Positions 1 to 6,511 of a stretch of DNA of 22,263 bases are shown piece after piece (the first letter of the stretch is position 1; every line of letters begins with the position of its first letter). The stretch is taken from positions 1-22,263 of the forward strand of contig SFJN01000020.1 of the NCBI GenBank assembly GCA_004555055.1. Direction: 5' to 3'. This DNA is from Bacteroidales bacterium. GTDB lineage: Bacteria > Bacteroidota > Bacteroidia > Bacteroidales > Bacteroidaceae. The notes under the pieces are model-generated. The model saw only the letters and a list, made by a program, of their open reading frames with translations, made no database searches and was not told the DNA's origin. The translations under genes were made by a program, and so were the position numbers.

Positions 1-115
1 ATGCAAGCATGGCTTCTGCTCTCGCTTAACGAAAACGTTGGAGCTCATCCTTCGTTTTCTACGCTCGGCATAATCAATGCAAGCATTGCTTCTGCTCTCG
101 CTTAACGAAAACGTT
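1..115. repeat. 39-bp intergenic repeat, two direct copies
   Basis: A 39-base unit at 1-39 recurs at 77-115 with a single mismatch (G versus T at the eleventh base). Each copy ends in CTTAACGAAAACGTT. Between the copies, CGTTTTC (53-59) is the reverse complement of GAAAACG at 31-37 and at 107-113, so either copy could fold back on the spacer. The second copy also contains the small palindrome CAATGC-AA-GCATTG (76-89). No reading frame or transposase is associated. It resembles short intergenic repeats scattered in Bacteroidales genomes, but I cannot name a family. The first copy touches the window edge, so the true unit or array may extend to the left. Confidence 0.8.
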
Positions 116-336
116 CATAAAAAAATGATGCGAAATGCCACAGTTCCGTGCCAAGAATTTACGCCATTTGCACGTTAACCCGGCAAAGAACTGGTAAAAA
201 TGTCCTCAAGACACGCGGTATGAAAGTACAGAAAAGCAGAATCCGCATCCAACGTCTCCCCGGAGGGAAGCGTCGGGTGCGGATTATCCGTTTGCAGGCA
301 TGCAGGACAACATCTCCTGCCACCGTATAAAAAAAA
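116..336. other. non-coding spacer between repeat and rnpB
   Basis: No convincing gene is present. The short open frames here have no family resemblance and overlap an RNA hairpin. The stretch holds the strong stem-loop at 240-285, described separately. At 327-336 it has an A-run that reads as a T-run directly after the 3' end of rnpB on the minus strand. A smaller inverted repeat, GCAGGA/TCCTGC, lies around 302-320. Confidence 0.5.
240..285. other. long imperfect hairpin downstream of rnpB
   Basis: Bases 240-250 pair with 275-285 over 11 positions, one of them G-U. After one mismatch, 252-255 pair with 270-273. After a second mismatch, 257-260 pair with 265-268 around a CGGA tetraloop. This makes about 19 paired positions in 46 bases. 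On the minus strand the stem is followed by a pyrimidine-rich tail (TCTGCTTTTCTG), so it could be a distal terminator for rnpB transcripts. It could also be a terminator or structured RNA of an unseen gene to the left. The function is inferred only. Confidence 0.6.
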
Positions 337-790
337 GGATGCAGCCAGCCTGTGAGCCGGGTTCTGTACTGCACATGGAGTGCAGCGTCCGTCATTTATC
401 TACGATGGACGTCACCGCCCACCTCTATCGTCCTACCCTCCGGCGCATGTCGCCCACGACATTCGGACGGGCCGCCCTCTGACGCCGGTATACGCGGACT
501 TTCATCTTCCGAGGTACACAGCACGACTGTCACCAGCCGCCTGGTGAGCTCTTGCCTCACCTTCTCACCCTTACCTCCTTAAGCAGAATCATGATGTTCC
601 GGAACAAGATGCCGTCAACGAACTGCCGACACTGTCCGCACACCATGCGGAGGCGGTTGTTTTCTTCTGTACTGCTCAGCCCTCACGGACTCCTTCCCGT
701 TAAGAAGCGGAATGCCCTGTGCTGCCCGGACTTTCCTCTTGTACCACTACGTTTTTGCAACATCCACAGGCAAGGACAAGCCCTGCACCC
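337..790 (-). ncRNA. rnpB: RNase P RNA (bacterial class A)
   Basis: This is the catalytic RNA that removes 5' leaders from pre-tRNAs. On the minus strand the universally conserved GAGGAAAGTCCGGGC starts at 738. The internal AAGGGTGAGAAGGTGAGG block lies around 555-573, followed by the AAGAGCTCACC segment. The 3' hallmark ACAGAACCCGGCTCACAGGC occupies 367-348. The 3' end is placed before a T-run at 336-327. The 5' end is approximate: GGGTGCAG (790-783) can pair with CTGCATCC (344-337) as helix P1, which leaves about 50 nt for P2/P3 before GAGGAAAGTCC, close to the E. coli layout. A nearer alternative P1 strand at 765-757 would leave too little room. The length, about 454 nt, is above the 377 nt of E. 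coli. A promoter-like CATGTTTG (806-799) sits just upstream of this 5' end. Confidence 0.95.
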
Positions 791-940
791 AAAGCAGACA
801 AACATGAAAAACGACGTGTACAAGCGACGGACCGTCCGGCTGCATCCTGATGATACATTCTTCTGCAACACCGTCAAAAGACACGGAACAAACATTTGGG
901 AAATGCCGATTACGTACTTTTTCCGGTGTCTGAAGCACTG

Positions 941-948
941 CAAAATTA
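941..948 (-). promoter_or_regulatory. candidate -7 box, minus strand, upstream of rnpB
   Basis: Read on the minus strand this is TAATTTTG, an exact match to the Bacteroidetes -7 consensus TAnnTTTG. A start would fall near 934, giving about 145 nt of transcript ahead of mature rnpB. No good -33 TTTG is visible at 19-21 bp. A weaker match, CATGTTTG at 806-799, would place the start almost exactly at the proposed rnpB 5' end, so the two boxes compete. Confidence 0.4.
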
Positions 949-991
949 TGAAATTCCATACTGAAAAAAGCGCCATCACAAAATAAATTCC

Positions 992-999
992 TAATTTTG
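992..999 (+). promoter_or_regulatory. -7 box for the T9SS plug-like gene
   Basis: TAATTTTG matches the Bacteroidetes -7 consensus TAnnTTTG. A start near 1006 gives a leader of about 25 nt before the ATG at 1032. No clear -33 TTTG is present. The box faces away from the minus-strand TAATTTTG at 948-941, so the interval is a divergent promoter region. Confidence 0.55.
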
Positions 1000-1031
1000 C
1001 AAACAAAACTTCCCTTTTTCGCCATCTTTAC

Positions 1032-2315
1032 ATGACTCTGACTTCAAAAACGTTCCTCGCGCTCCTTGTCCTCCTCTTTTCAGCCACCCGTTCCGGGGCA
1101 CAACAGGCAAGGATTATCAGCACCGTTGCCACACTGCGCACCGAGGTGAACGGATACCTCGACCCGTTGCCCGTCATCGCACTCGGCAGCGATGAAGACT
1201 TTGAGGTCAGTTTCGACGAATTTTCCCACAACTACCACCGTTTTCTCTACCGTCTTGAGCATCTTGACCGACTGTGGAGGCCCTCTTCCGACCTCTTCTT
1301 CAGCGAATATGCCGAGGCCACGCAGACCGATATTCCTATCGAGGATTACACTGAAAGTCAGAACGTCACGACACTTTATACACACTATAGCTTCAGGTTC
1401 CCCAATGCCGACATACGCCCCCTCGTTTCCGGGAACTACCGCATCACAATCCTTCTGGACGACGATGACGAACCGTTGCCCGTGGCTGAGGTCTACTTTG
1501 GCGTGACGGAGAATGCTGTCGCAGTAAAAGGCAGTGTAACCACCGACACGGAAACTGACTACAACGACCGCCACCAGCAGGTAACCTTCAGTGTAGACTG
1601 CCCCTCGCTCCCCATACGCGATTGCCGCGAGGATATCTTCACCACCGTCCTGCAAAACGGCCGGTGGGACAATGCCGTCATCGGTGCACCGCCCACATCC
1701 ACCGCACTCGGACACCTTACTTGGGACCACCAGCGCGCACTCGTATTCCCTGCCGGAAACGAATACCGGAAATTCGAAATCCTCTCCGCACGCTACCCCG
1801 GGCTCAACGTAGAATCGGTAAGATGGTTCGACCCCTACATCCATGCCACCATTTCTACCGACGAAGTCTGCCGCAATTACCTGACAACGGAAGACCAGAA
1901 CGGCATCAACGTCATCCGCAACACCGACAACCAGGACGATGCTACGGAAACGGAATACATGGTCACCCACTTCGCCCTCCACGTCCCCGAGCCCTTCGAC
2001 GATGCCGATGTCTACCTCAGCGGCAAATGGACCACGGGAGGCATCGTCCCGGAATGGAAACTCACCTACAACACCGAAAGCCGTTGCTACGAAGGGGCCT
2101 TCATGCTGAAACAGGGATACTACAATTACCAGTATCTTGTAGTGCCCCAGGGCACATCCCTCCCCGCTCCTAACAGCACGAGCCACACCATAGCTGCCGA
2201 GGGCGATCATTTCCAGACTTCCAACGAATACCGCATCCTCGTATATTTCTCCACTCCCGGATGCCGCTACCACCGGCTTGTAGGCACCACACTGTTACAC
2301 AGCAGGAAACAGTGA
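1032..2315 (+). CDS. DUF5103 / type IX secretion plug-like protein
   Basis: The product is 427 aa. The N-terminus is a signal peptide: hydrophobic LALLVLLF, then SGA before QQ, with likely cleavage near residue 23. The body contains features I recognise from the DUF5103 family: an N-terminal beta-rich domain with DPLPVIALGSDEDFEVSFDE near residues 44-63, the YRLEHLDRLW stretch, and a C-terminal immunoglobulin-like domain with DADVYLSGKW and YYNYQYLV. This family includes the Plug protein that closes the lateral gate of the SprA translocon of the type IX secretion system, so an outer-membrane-associated periplasmic location is expected. No other T9SS gene is present in the window. The TRIC-family gene follows after 96 bp on the same strand and may be cotranscribed. 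The family call is firm; a Plug function for this copy is inferred from family membership. Confidence 0.82.
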   Translation: MTLTSKTFLALLVLLFSATRSGAQQARIISTVATLRTEVNGYLDPLPVIALGSDEDFEVSFDEFSHNYHRFLYRLEHLDRLWRPSSDLFFSEYAEATQTDIPIEDYTESQNVTTLYTHYSFRFPNADIRPLVSGNYRITILLDDDDEPLPVAEVYFGVTENAVAVKGSVTTDTETDYNDRHQQVTFSVDCPSLPIRDCREDIFTTVLQNGRWDNAVIGAPPTSTALGHLTWDHQRALVFPAGNEYRKFEILSARYPGLNVESVRWFDPYIHATISTDEVCRNYLTTEDQNGINVIRNTDNQDDATETEYMVTHFALHVPEPFDDADVYLSGKWTTGGIVPEWKLTYNTESRCYEGAFMLKQGYYNYQYLVVPQGTSLPAPNSTSHTIAAEGDHFQTSNEYRILVYFSTPGCRYHRLVGTTLLHSRKQ

Positions 2316-2411
2316 TGCACCACCACAGCCCATGCAGCTATATGGCACCCGCCTCCGGCACCATGCCGCGCCCCCTCACCCCATCACCAGACACCCACCC
2401 AAAGTCCATTC

Positions 2412-3110
2412 ATGAATTTTTTCTCCTTCGACCCCCTCATCGGACATAGCCTGCACATCGACTTCCAGCAGCTTCACCAATGGTTCGTCACCTCGCTCGA
2501 CTACATCGGCACCCTTGCTTTCGCCATCTCCGGCATCCGGCTGGCATCGGCAAAGAACTTCGACCTCTTTGGAGCCTACGTAATGGGACTTGCCACAGCC
2601 ATCGGTGGCGGAACGGTGCGCGACATCATGCTCGGCCAGCCCATATTCTGGATGTGCAACGGCGTTGTCTATTTTGCCATTGTGGCAGCTGCCCTGCTGC
2701 TCGTATGGCTCTTCCGCGAACATGTCGTACGCCGCGACAACACCTGGTTCCTCTTCGACACCGTCGGTCTGGGGATGTTCACTGTCATCGGCATTGAAAA
2801 GGCCCTTGCATGCGGGCAACCCATGTGGGTGGCCATGATGATGGGTGCACTCACGGGTGCAGGAGGCGGTGTCATCCGCGACGTCTTCCTCAACGAAATC
2901 CCCCTTATTTTCCGTGCCGAAATCTATGCCCTCGCCTGCCTTATCGGCGGACTGGCCTACTGGAGCGGCACCCAACTCGCACTCTCACCCGTCACCTGCG
3001 GATTCGCCTGTGGTACCAGTGTCATCCTCACACGCATACTTGCCGTACGCTACAACCTGCACCTGCCCATACTCCACAGCGGAGAGGGCGACTCCGACTT
3101 CCCGGCATAA
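2412..3110 (+). CDS. TRIC/UPF0126 (YicG-type) membrane protein
   Basis: The product is 232 aa and largely hydrophobic, with about seven membrane-spanning segments. It carries the duplicated signature of this family: GGGTVRD at residues 65-71 and GAGGGVIRD at 149-157, one in each three-helix repeat. The length is normal for the family. Pfam calls the domain a glycine transporter, while structural work on prokaryotic TRIC proteins describes cation channels, so the substrate should be left open. The start at ATG 2412 gives a short polar N-terminus before the first helix (LDYIGTLAFAISGIRLAS). It lies 96 bp after the plug-like gene with no terminator between them, so they probably share a transcript. 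Confidence 0.88.
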   Translation: MNFFSFDPLIGHSLHIDFQQLHQWFVTSLDYIGTLAFAISGIRLASAKNFDLFGAYVMGLATAIGGGTVRDIMLGQPIFWMCNGVVYFAIVAAALLLVWLFREHVVRRDNTWFLFDTVGLGMFTVIGIEKALACGQPMWVAMMMGALTGAGGGVIRDVFLNEIPLIFRAEIYALACLIGGLAYWSGTQLALSPVTCGFACGTSVILTRILAVRYNLHLPILHSGEGDSDFPA

Positions 3111-3232
3111 CCCCGCCCTTACCCCTGCAAAAGATGGCACCACACTGGGTGAATACGGTACAGAAAGAAGAGAAAATGACACATTGACTGCAAAAAACGT
3201 ACATTTTTAGGCTTTCTTTTATACTTATTCTG

Positions 3233-3240
3233 TAACTTTG
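3233..3240 (+). promoter_or_regulatory. -7 box for phosphoglucomutase
   Basis: TAACTTTG matches TAnnTTTG. It lies in an AT-rich stretch with T-rich sequence (CTTTCTTTTAT) around the -33 position. Initiation near 3247 gives an untranslated leader of about 140 nt to the ATG at 3389. The leader contains GGACGG (3307-3312) complementary to CCGTCC (3342-3347). Confidence 0.6.
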
Positions 3241-3388
3241 TAGCGTTGAAAGCGATGTCTGCCCCAACCGGAAGACTGCCGATATGGCCTCCAACACATC
3301 ATTCACGGACGGCATGTTATCACTGACTCCAATTTCCCTCACCGTCCAACATTCAGGAAATTCATCAAAAAAACACGATATCAACACT

Positions 3389-5131
3389 ATGGAAAATCAA
3401 GAACTCATTGCCCAGTGCTCCGCTGAAGCACAAAAGTGGCTCGATTCCCCCATCTACGATGCCGAGACCAAGAAAGCCGTTAAGGCCATGCTCGACGCCG
3501 AGGACAAGACTGCCCTTATCGACGCCTTCTACCGCTCGCTCGAATTCGGCACCGGCGGTCTGCGCGGCATCATGGGCCCCGGCACCAACCGCATGAACAA
3601 ATATATCGTAGGCATGGCTACCCAGGGTTTCGCCAACTACCTCCTCAAGGCTTTCCCCGGCCAGCAGGTCAGCGTAGTTGTAGGCCATGACTGCCGCAAC
3701 GAAGGCCGTATGTATGCCGAGAGTGTAGCCGCCATCTTCAGCGCAAACGGCATCAAAGCCTATCTCTTCGAGAGCCTCCGACCCACTCCCGAAATCTCAT
3801 TTGCCATCCGCCAGCTGGGTGCCAAGGCCGGTGTAAACGTCACCGCCAGCCACAACCCCAAGGAATACAACGGTTACAAGGCCTATTGGGAGGACGGTGC
3901 ACAGGTACTTGCCCCCCACGACACCGGCATCATCGAAGAAGTGAACAAGGTGGCCATCGAGGACGTGAAGTTCGAAGCCAATTGGGACCTCATCGAAATC
4001 ATCGGTGGCGAGATGGACTTTGATTATATGACCGCCGTACACGAGGCCCTCATCGATCAGGAGGTTATCAACCGCCAGAAGGACCTCAACATCGTCTACT
4101 CCGCCATGCACGGAACCGGCCGCGTCATTGTGCCCCTCTGCCTCCGCAGCTGGGGATTCCAAAACATCCACGTAGTGCCCGAGCAGATGGTAGTGGACGG
4201 AAACTTCCCCACCGTCGTAAGCCCCAACCCTGAAAACGCAGAGGCCATGACCCTCGGCATGAAGCTCGGAACGAAGCTCAACGCTGACCTGGTTGTCGCC
4301 ACCGACCCCGATGCAGACCGCCTCGCCATCGTCTGCCGTGACAACAAGGGCGAATGGATGATTCTCAACGGCAACCAGACCGCCCTCATGTTCTGCTATT
4401 ACATCATCAAGAACAAGAAGAACCTCGGCCAGCTTAAGAGCACCGACTTCCTGGTGAAGACCATCGTGACCACCGAGAGCATCGCCAATATTGCCAAGAA
4501 GGAAGGAGTTGAAATCCGCGACTGCTACACCGGCTTCAAGTGGATTGCACGCGAAATCGCCCTCTCCGAAGGCAAGCAGAAGTATATCGGTGGCGGCGAG
4601 GAAAGCTTTGGATTCCTCCCCTACGACAAGGTTCGCGACAAGGACGCACCCGCTTCCATCTGTCTCATCTGCGAAATCGCCGCATGGGCCAAGGACCAGG
4701 GCAAGACCCTCTACGACCTGCTCATGCAGATTTACGTGGACTATGGATTCAGCCTCGAACACACCATCAACGTGACCAAGCCCGGCAAGAGCGGTGCTGA
4801 CGAAATCAAGGCCATGATGGAAAACTTCCGCAGCAACCGTCCGCAGACCATCGCCGGCAGCAAGGTAACCCTCGTCAAGGACTACGGTGTGCTGAAGTGC
4901 TACGACGGTGAAGGCAAGGAATCGGTTCTCGACATGCCCTGCACCAGCAACGTGCTCCAGTGGTTCACCGAAGACGGTACGAAGATTTCCGTACGTCCCT
5001 CCGGTACCGAACCCAAAATCAAGTTCTACTGCGAAATCCACGGCACAATGGGTTGCCCCAACTGCTACGCCAGTGCCAAGGAAGAAGCCCTCAAGAAGAT
5101 TGAAGCCATCAAGGCCGACCTCGGACTCTAA
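3389..5131 (+). CDS. pgm: phosphoglucomutase / phosphomannomutase
   Basis: The product is a 580-aa alpha-D-phosphohexomutase that interconverts glucose-1-P and glucose-6-P (some relatives also act on mannose phosphates) in the cytoplasm. All four active-site elements are visible: the phosphoserine loop TASHNP at residues 152-157 (Ser154), the Mg-binding DPDADR at 306-311, the sugar-binding GGGEES at 401-406, and the phosphate-binding RPSGTEPK at 536-543. The length fits the PgcA-like long form common in Bacteroidales. The frame is open upstream to an ATG at 3284. I prefer ATG 3389 because MENQELIAQ matches the usual N-terminus of the family and the extra 35 residues are low-complexity. It has its own promoter (3233-3240) and is followed by a terminator at 5232-5276. 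It supplies glucose-1-P to the glycogen genes downstream. Confidence 0.95.
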   Translation: MENQELIAQCSAEAQKWLDSPIYDAETKKAVKAMLDAEDKTALIDAFYRSLEFGTGGLRGIMGPGTNRMNKYIVGMATQGFANYLLKAFPGQQVSVVVGHDCRNEGRMYAESVAAIFSANGIKAYLFESLRPTPEISFAIRQLGAKAGVNVTASHNPKEYNGYKAYWEDGAQVLAPHDTGIIEEVNKVAIEDVKFEANWDLIEIIGGEMDFDYMTAVHEALIDQEVINRQKDLNIVYSAMHGTGRVIVPLCLRSWGFQNIHVVPEQMVVDGNFPTVVSPNPENAEAMTLGMKLGTKLNADLVVATDPDADRLAIVCRDNKGEWMILNGNQTALMFCYYIIKNKKNLGQLKSTDFLVKTIVTTESIANIAKKEGVEIRDCYTGFKWIAREIALSEGKQKYIGGGEESFGFLPYDKVRDKDAPASICLICEIAAWAKDQGKTLYDLLMQIYVDYGFSLEHTINVTKPGKSGADEIKAMMENFRSNRPQTIAGSKVTLVKDYGVLKCYDGEGKESVLDMPCTSNVLQWFTEDGTKISVRPSGTEPKIKFYCEIHGTMGCPNCYASAKEEALKKIEAIKADLGL

Positions 5132-5149
5132 CGTGGTGATTCAGTGAAC

Positions 5150-5178
5150 GCTGTGCTGGGATTTGCTCCCGGCACAGC
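5150..5178 (+). other. stem-loop just after pgm
   Basis: GCTGTGC (5150-5156) pairs with GCACAGC (5172-5178). The stem continues through a T-G pair, GGG/CCC and A-T, giving 12 pairs around a 5-base loop. No T-run follows. It probably protects or helps end the pgm mRNA together with the terminator 50 bp further on. Confidence 0.5.
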
Positions 5179-5231
5179 ACCCTCCGGCACATGCCCACAC
5201 CTTAGGACAATGCCGGAACATACCACCATAC

Positions 5232-5276
5232 GACGCTCCCCAGCCTGTATCATATGGGCACGGGAGCGTCCTTTTT
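5232..5276 (+). terminator. intrinsic terminator after pgm
   Basis: GACGCTCCC (5232-5240) pairs perfectly with GGGAGCGTC (5262-5270) around a 21-base loop and is followed by CTTTTT. This ends the pgm transcript and separates it from nudC. Confidence 0.85.
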
Positions 5277-5348
5277 GCGATGGGAACTATACCCCTATAA
5301 AACCCCAGAAAAGAACGCAAAAATATCTAACCCCCTTACGTTAATTCC

Positions 5349-6122
5349 ATGTATTGGTTTCTTTTCGACGGCGGCGACATCATGCTCACCGCCGACGGAC
5401 ACATCCCCGTATGCGACACCTGCCCCCTGCCCACCATCGGCGAAGCCTACCCTCTCCCATCCATTCAAGGGCAGAAAGCCATAGCATACCATGTGGCAGC
5501 AGGTGCCGGCATCGAAACGGCAGGACTGCAACGCCAAGGCTTGCGTGCCAGTTTCTACACCCTCAGCCATGAGGAATACCGCATGGCCGGCAAAGCACGC
5601 GAACTCCTCCACTTTGATGCCACACACCGTTTCTGCAGCATCTGTGGAGCACCGATGCAACGTGCCAGCGACATATCGAAACGCTGCACGGCATGCGGCA
5701 GGGAAATATGGCCCTCACTCACGGTAGCCATCATCGTGCTTGTCCGCAAACCGCACCCCTCCGGCCGCCGCGAGCTCGAAGAGGTGCTGCTTGTACATGC
5801 CCGGAACTTCGCAGGCAATTTCTACGGACTCGTGGCCGGATTTGTGGAGACGGGCGAGAGCCTTGAGGAGTGTCTGCAACGCGAAGTGATGGAAGAGACC
5901 GGCCTGCACATCGGCAACATCCGCTACCGCGCAAGCCAGCCCTGGCCATACCCCTCGGGACTGATGGTGGGGTACTTTGCCGACTACATCAGCGGCGACA
6001 TACGACTACAGCGTGAAGAACTGGAATGCGGCGGGTGGTTCACACGCGACAACCTGCCGGAAATCCCCGGAAAGATGAGTCTCGCCCGCCAGCTCATCGA
6101 CCTCTGGCTGCAAGAAGAGTAA
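5349..6122 (+). CDS. nudC: NudC-type NAD(H) pyrophosphatase
   Basis: The product is a 257-aa Nudix hydrolase. It hydrolyses NADH to NMNH and AMP, and NudC of E. coli also removes NAD caps from RNA. The zinc ribbon has Cys96, Cys99, Cys113 and Cys116 (CSICG and CTACG). The Nudix box runs from Gly164 to Leu186 with every signature residue present: Gly164, Glu170, Arg178-Glu179, Glu182-Glu183, Gly185. The NudC-specific SQPWPYP follows at 196-202, which separates it from other Nudix enzymes. The N-terminal part (residues 1-90) is the divergent domain typical of NudC. The start at ATG 5349 gives MYWFLFDGGD with no better alternative. It lies between pgm and the glycogen genes, but a terminator on the left and a long spacer on the right suggest its own transcription. 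No TAnnTTTG box was seen upstream. Confidence 0.93.
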   Translation: MYWFLFDGGDIMLTADGHIPVCDTCPLPTIGEAYPLPSIQGQKAIAYHVAAGAGIETAGLQRQGLRASFYTLSHEEYRMAGKARELLHFDATHRFCSICGAPMQRASDISKRCTACGREIWPSLTVAIIVLVRKPHPSGRRELEEVLLVHARNFAGNFYGLVAGFVETGESLEECLQREVMEETGLHIGNIRYRASQPWPYPSGLMVGYFADYISGDIRLQREELECGGWFTRDNLPEIPGKMSLARQLIDLWLQEE

Positions 6123-6165
6123 ACCTGCGCAAACCCCGAAATCCATATCACGCAGGTTTCAGGGG
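6121..6165 (+). terminator. hairpin(s) at the nudC 3' end
   Basis: AAACCTGCG (6121-6129), which starts inside the nudC stop codon, pairs perfectly with CGCAGGTTT (6151-6159). A second pairing, CCCCGAAA (6134-6141) with TTTC-A-GGGG (6157-6165), overlaps the first at its 3' arm. The T-tract is only three to four bases long, so termination efficiency is uncertain. Confidence 0.5.
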
Positions 6166-6511
6166 AATGGACGCCGATTTTGCACTTTCGGACCAAGTAT
6201 CCTCGACAAGTGGCACGCCTTTCATCGCTGGCCGTAGGCCGGCATCATGCATTTGCACACTGCGTCTGACAAAGCGGAGGGAGGCCTGTCACACCCCATG
6301 GAAAAGAAAAGAAGATTTGAAAAAGCAGACTTGACAAAAGAGCCGAGGAGAGGACAAAAAGTGTCTGACTTTCAGCACAAAAGTTTAGAAAACGACAAGG
6401 CGACAACAGCCATCTGCAAAAAAAAACGTAATTTTGCACCTCGGAAAGATAACGCGTCCACATTTACACCAAAAAAGAAGAAAAAAAGAACATAACCATC
6501 TAAATATTTGT
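6123..6511. other. 389-bp spacer between nudC and glycogen synthase
   Basis: No coding sequence is supported here. The left end holds the nudC 3' hairpins. A short GGCC-GTA-GGCC hairpin lies near 6231-6241. The stretch 6300-6428 is purine- and A-rich without recognisable structure. The glycogen promoter box lies at 6429-6436, followed by a leader of about 70 nt. The rest is unassigned. Confidence 0.5.
6429..6436 (+). promoter_or_regulatory. -7 box for the glycogen operon
   Basis: TAATTTTG matches TAnnTTTG. Initiation near 6443 leaves a leader of about 69 nt to the ATG at 6512, very rich in A and lacking a Shine-Dalgarno sequence, as usual in Bacteroidetes. No convincing -33 TTTG is visible. 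Confidence 0.6.

Noticed and set aside
1..115. CRISPR array
   Set aside because: There are only two repeat copies, no evenly sized unique spacers beyond one interval, and no cas genes nearby.
148..986. Several small open frames across the rnpB region on both strands
   Set aside because: The region is explained by RNase P RNA and flanking hairpins. The predicted peptides are Arg/Cys-rich and resemble no protein family.
1080..2273. 397-aa minus-strand open frame over the DUF5103 gene
   Set aside because: The plus strand has a promoter box, signal peptide and family motifs. The minus frame is a compositional shadow.
3284..3388. Upstream ATG extending phosphoglucomutase by 35 residues
   Set aside because: The added residues are low-complexity and outside the family's normal N-terminus, and ATG 3389 gives the expected MENQEL start. 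Conservation would settle it.
6434..6511. TTG start extending the glycogen synthase by 26 residues
   Set aside because: The TTG lies inside the TAATTTTG promoter box, upstream of any transcript it would drive, and the added residues are Lys/His-rich filler.
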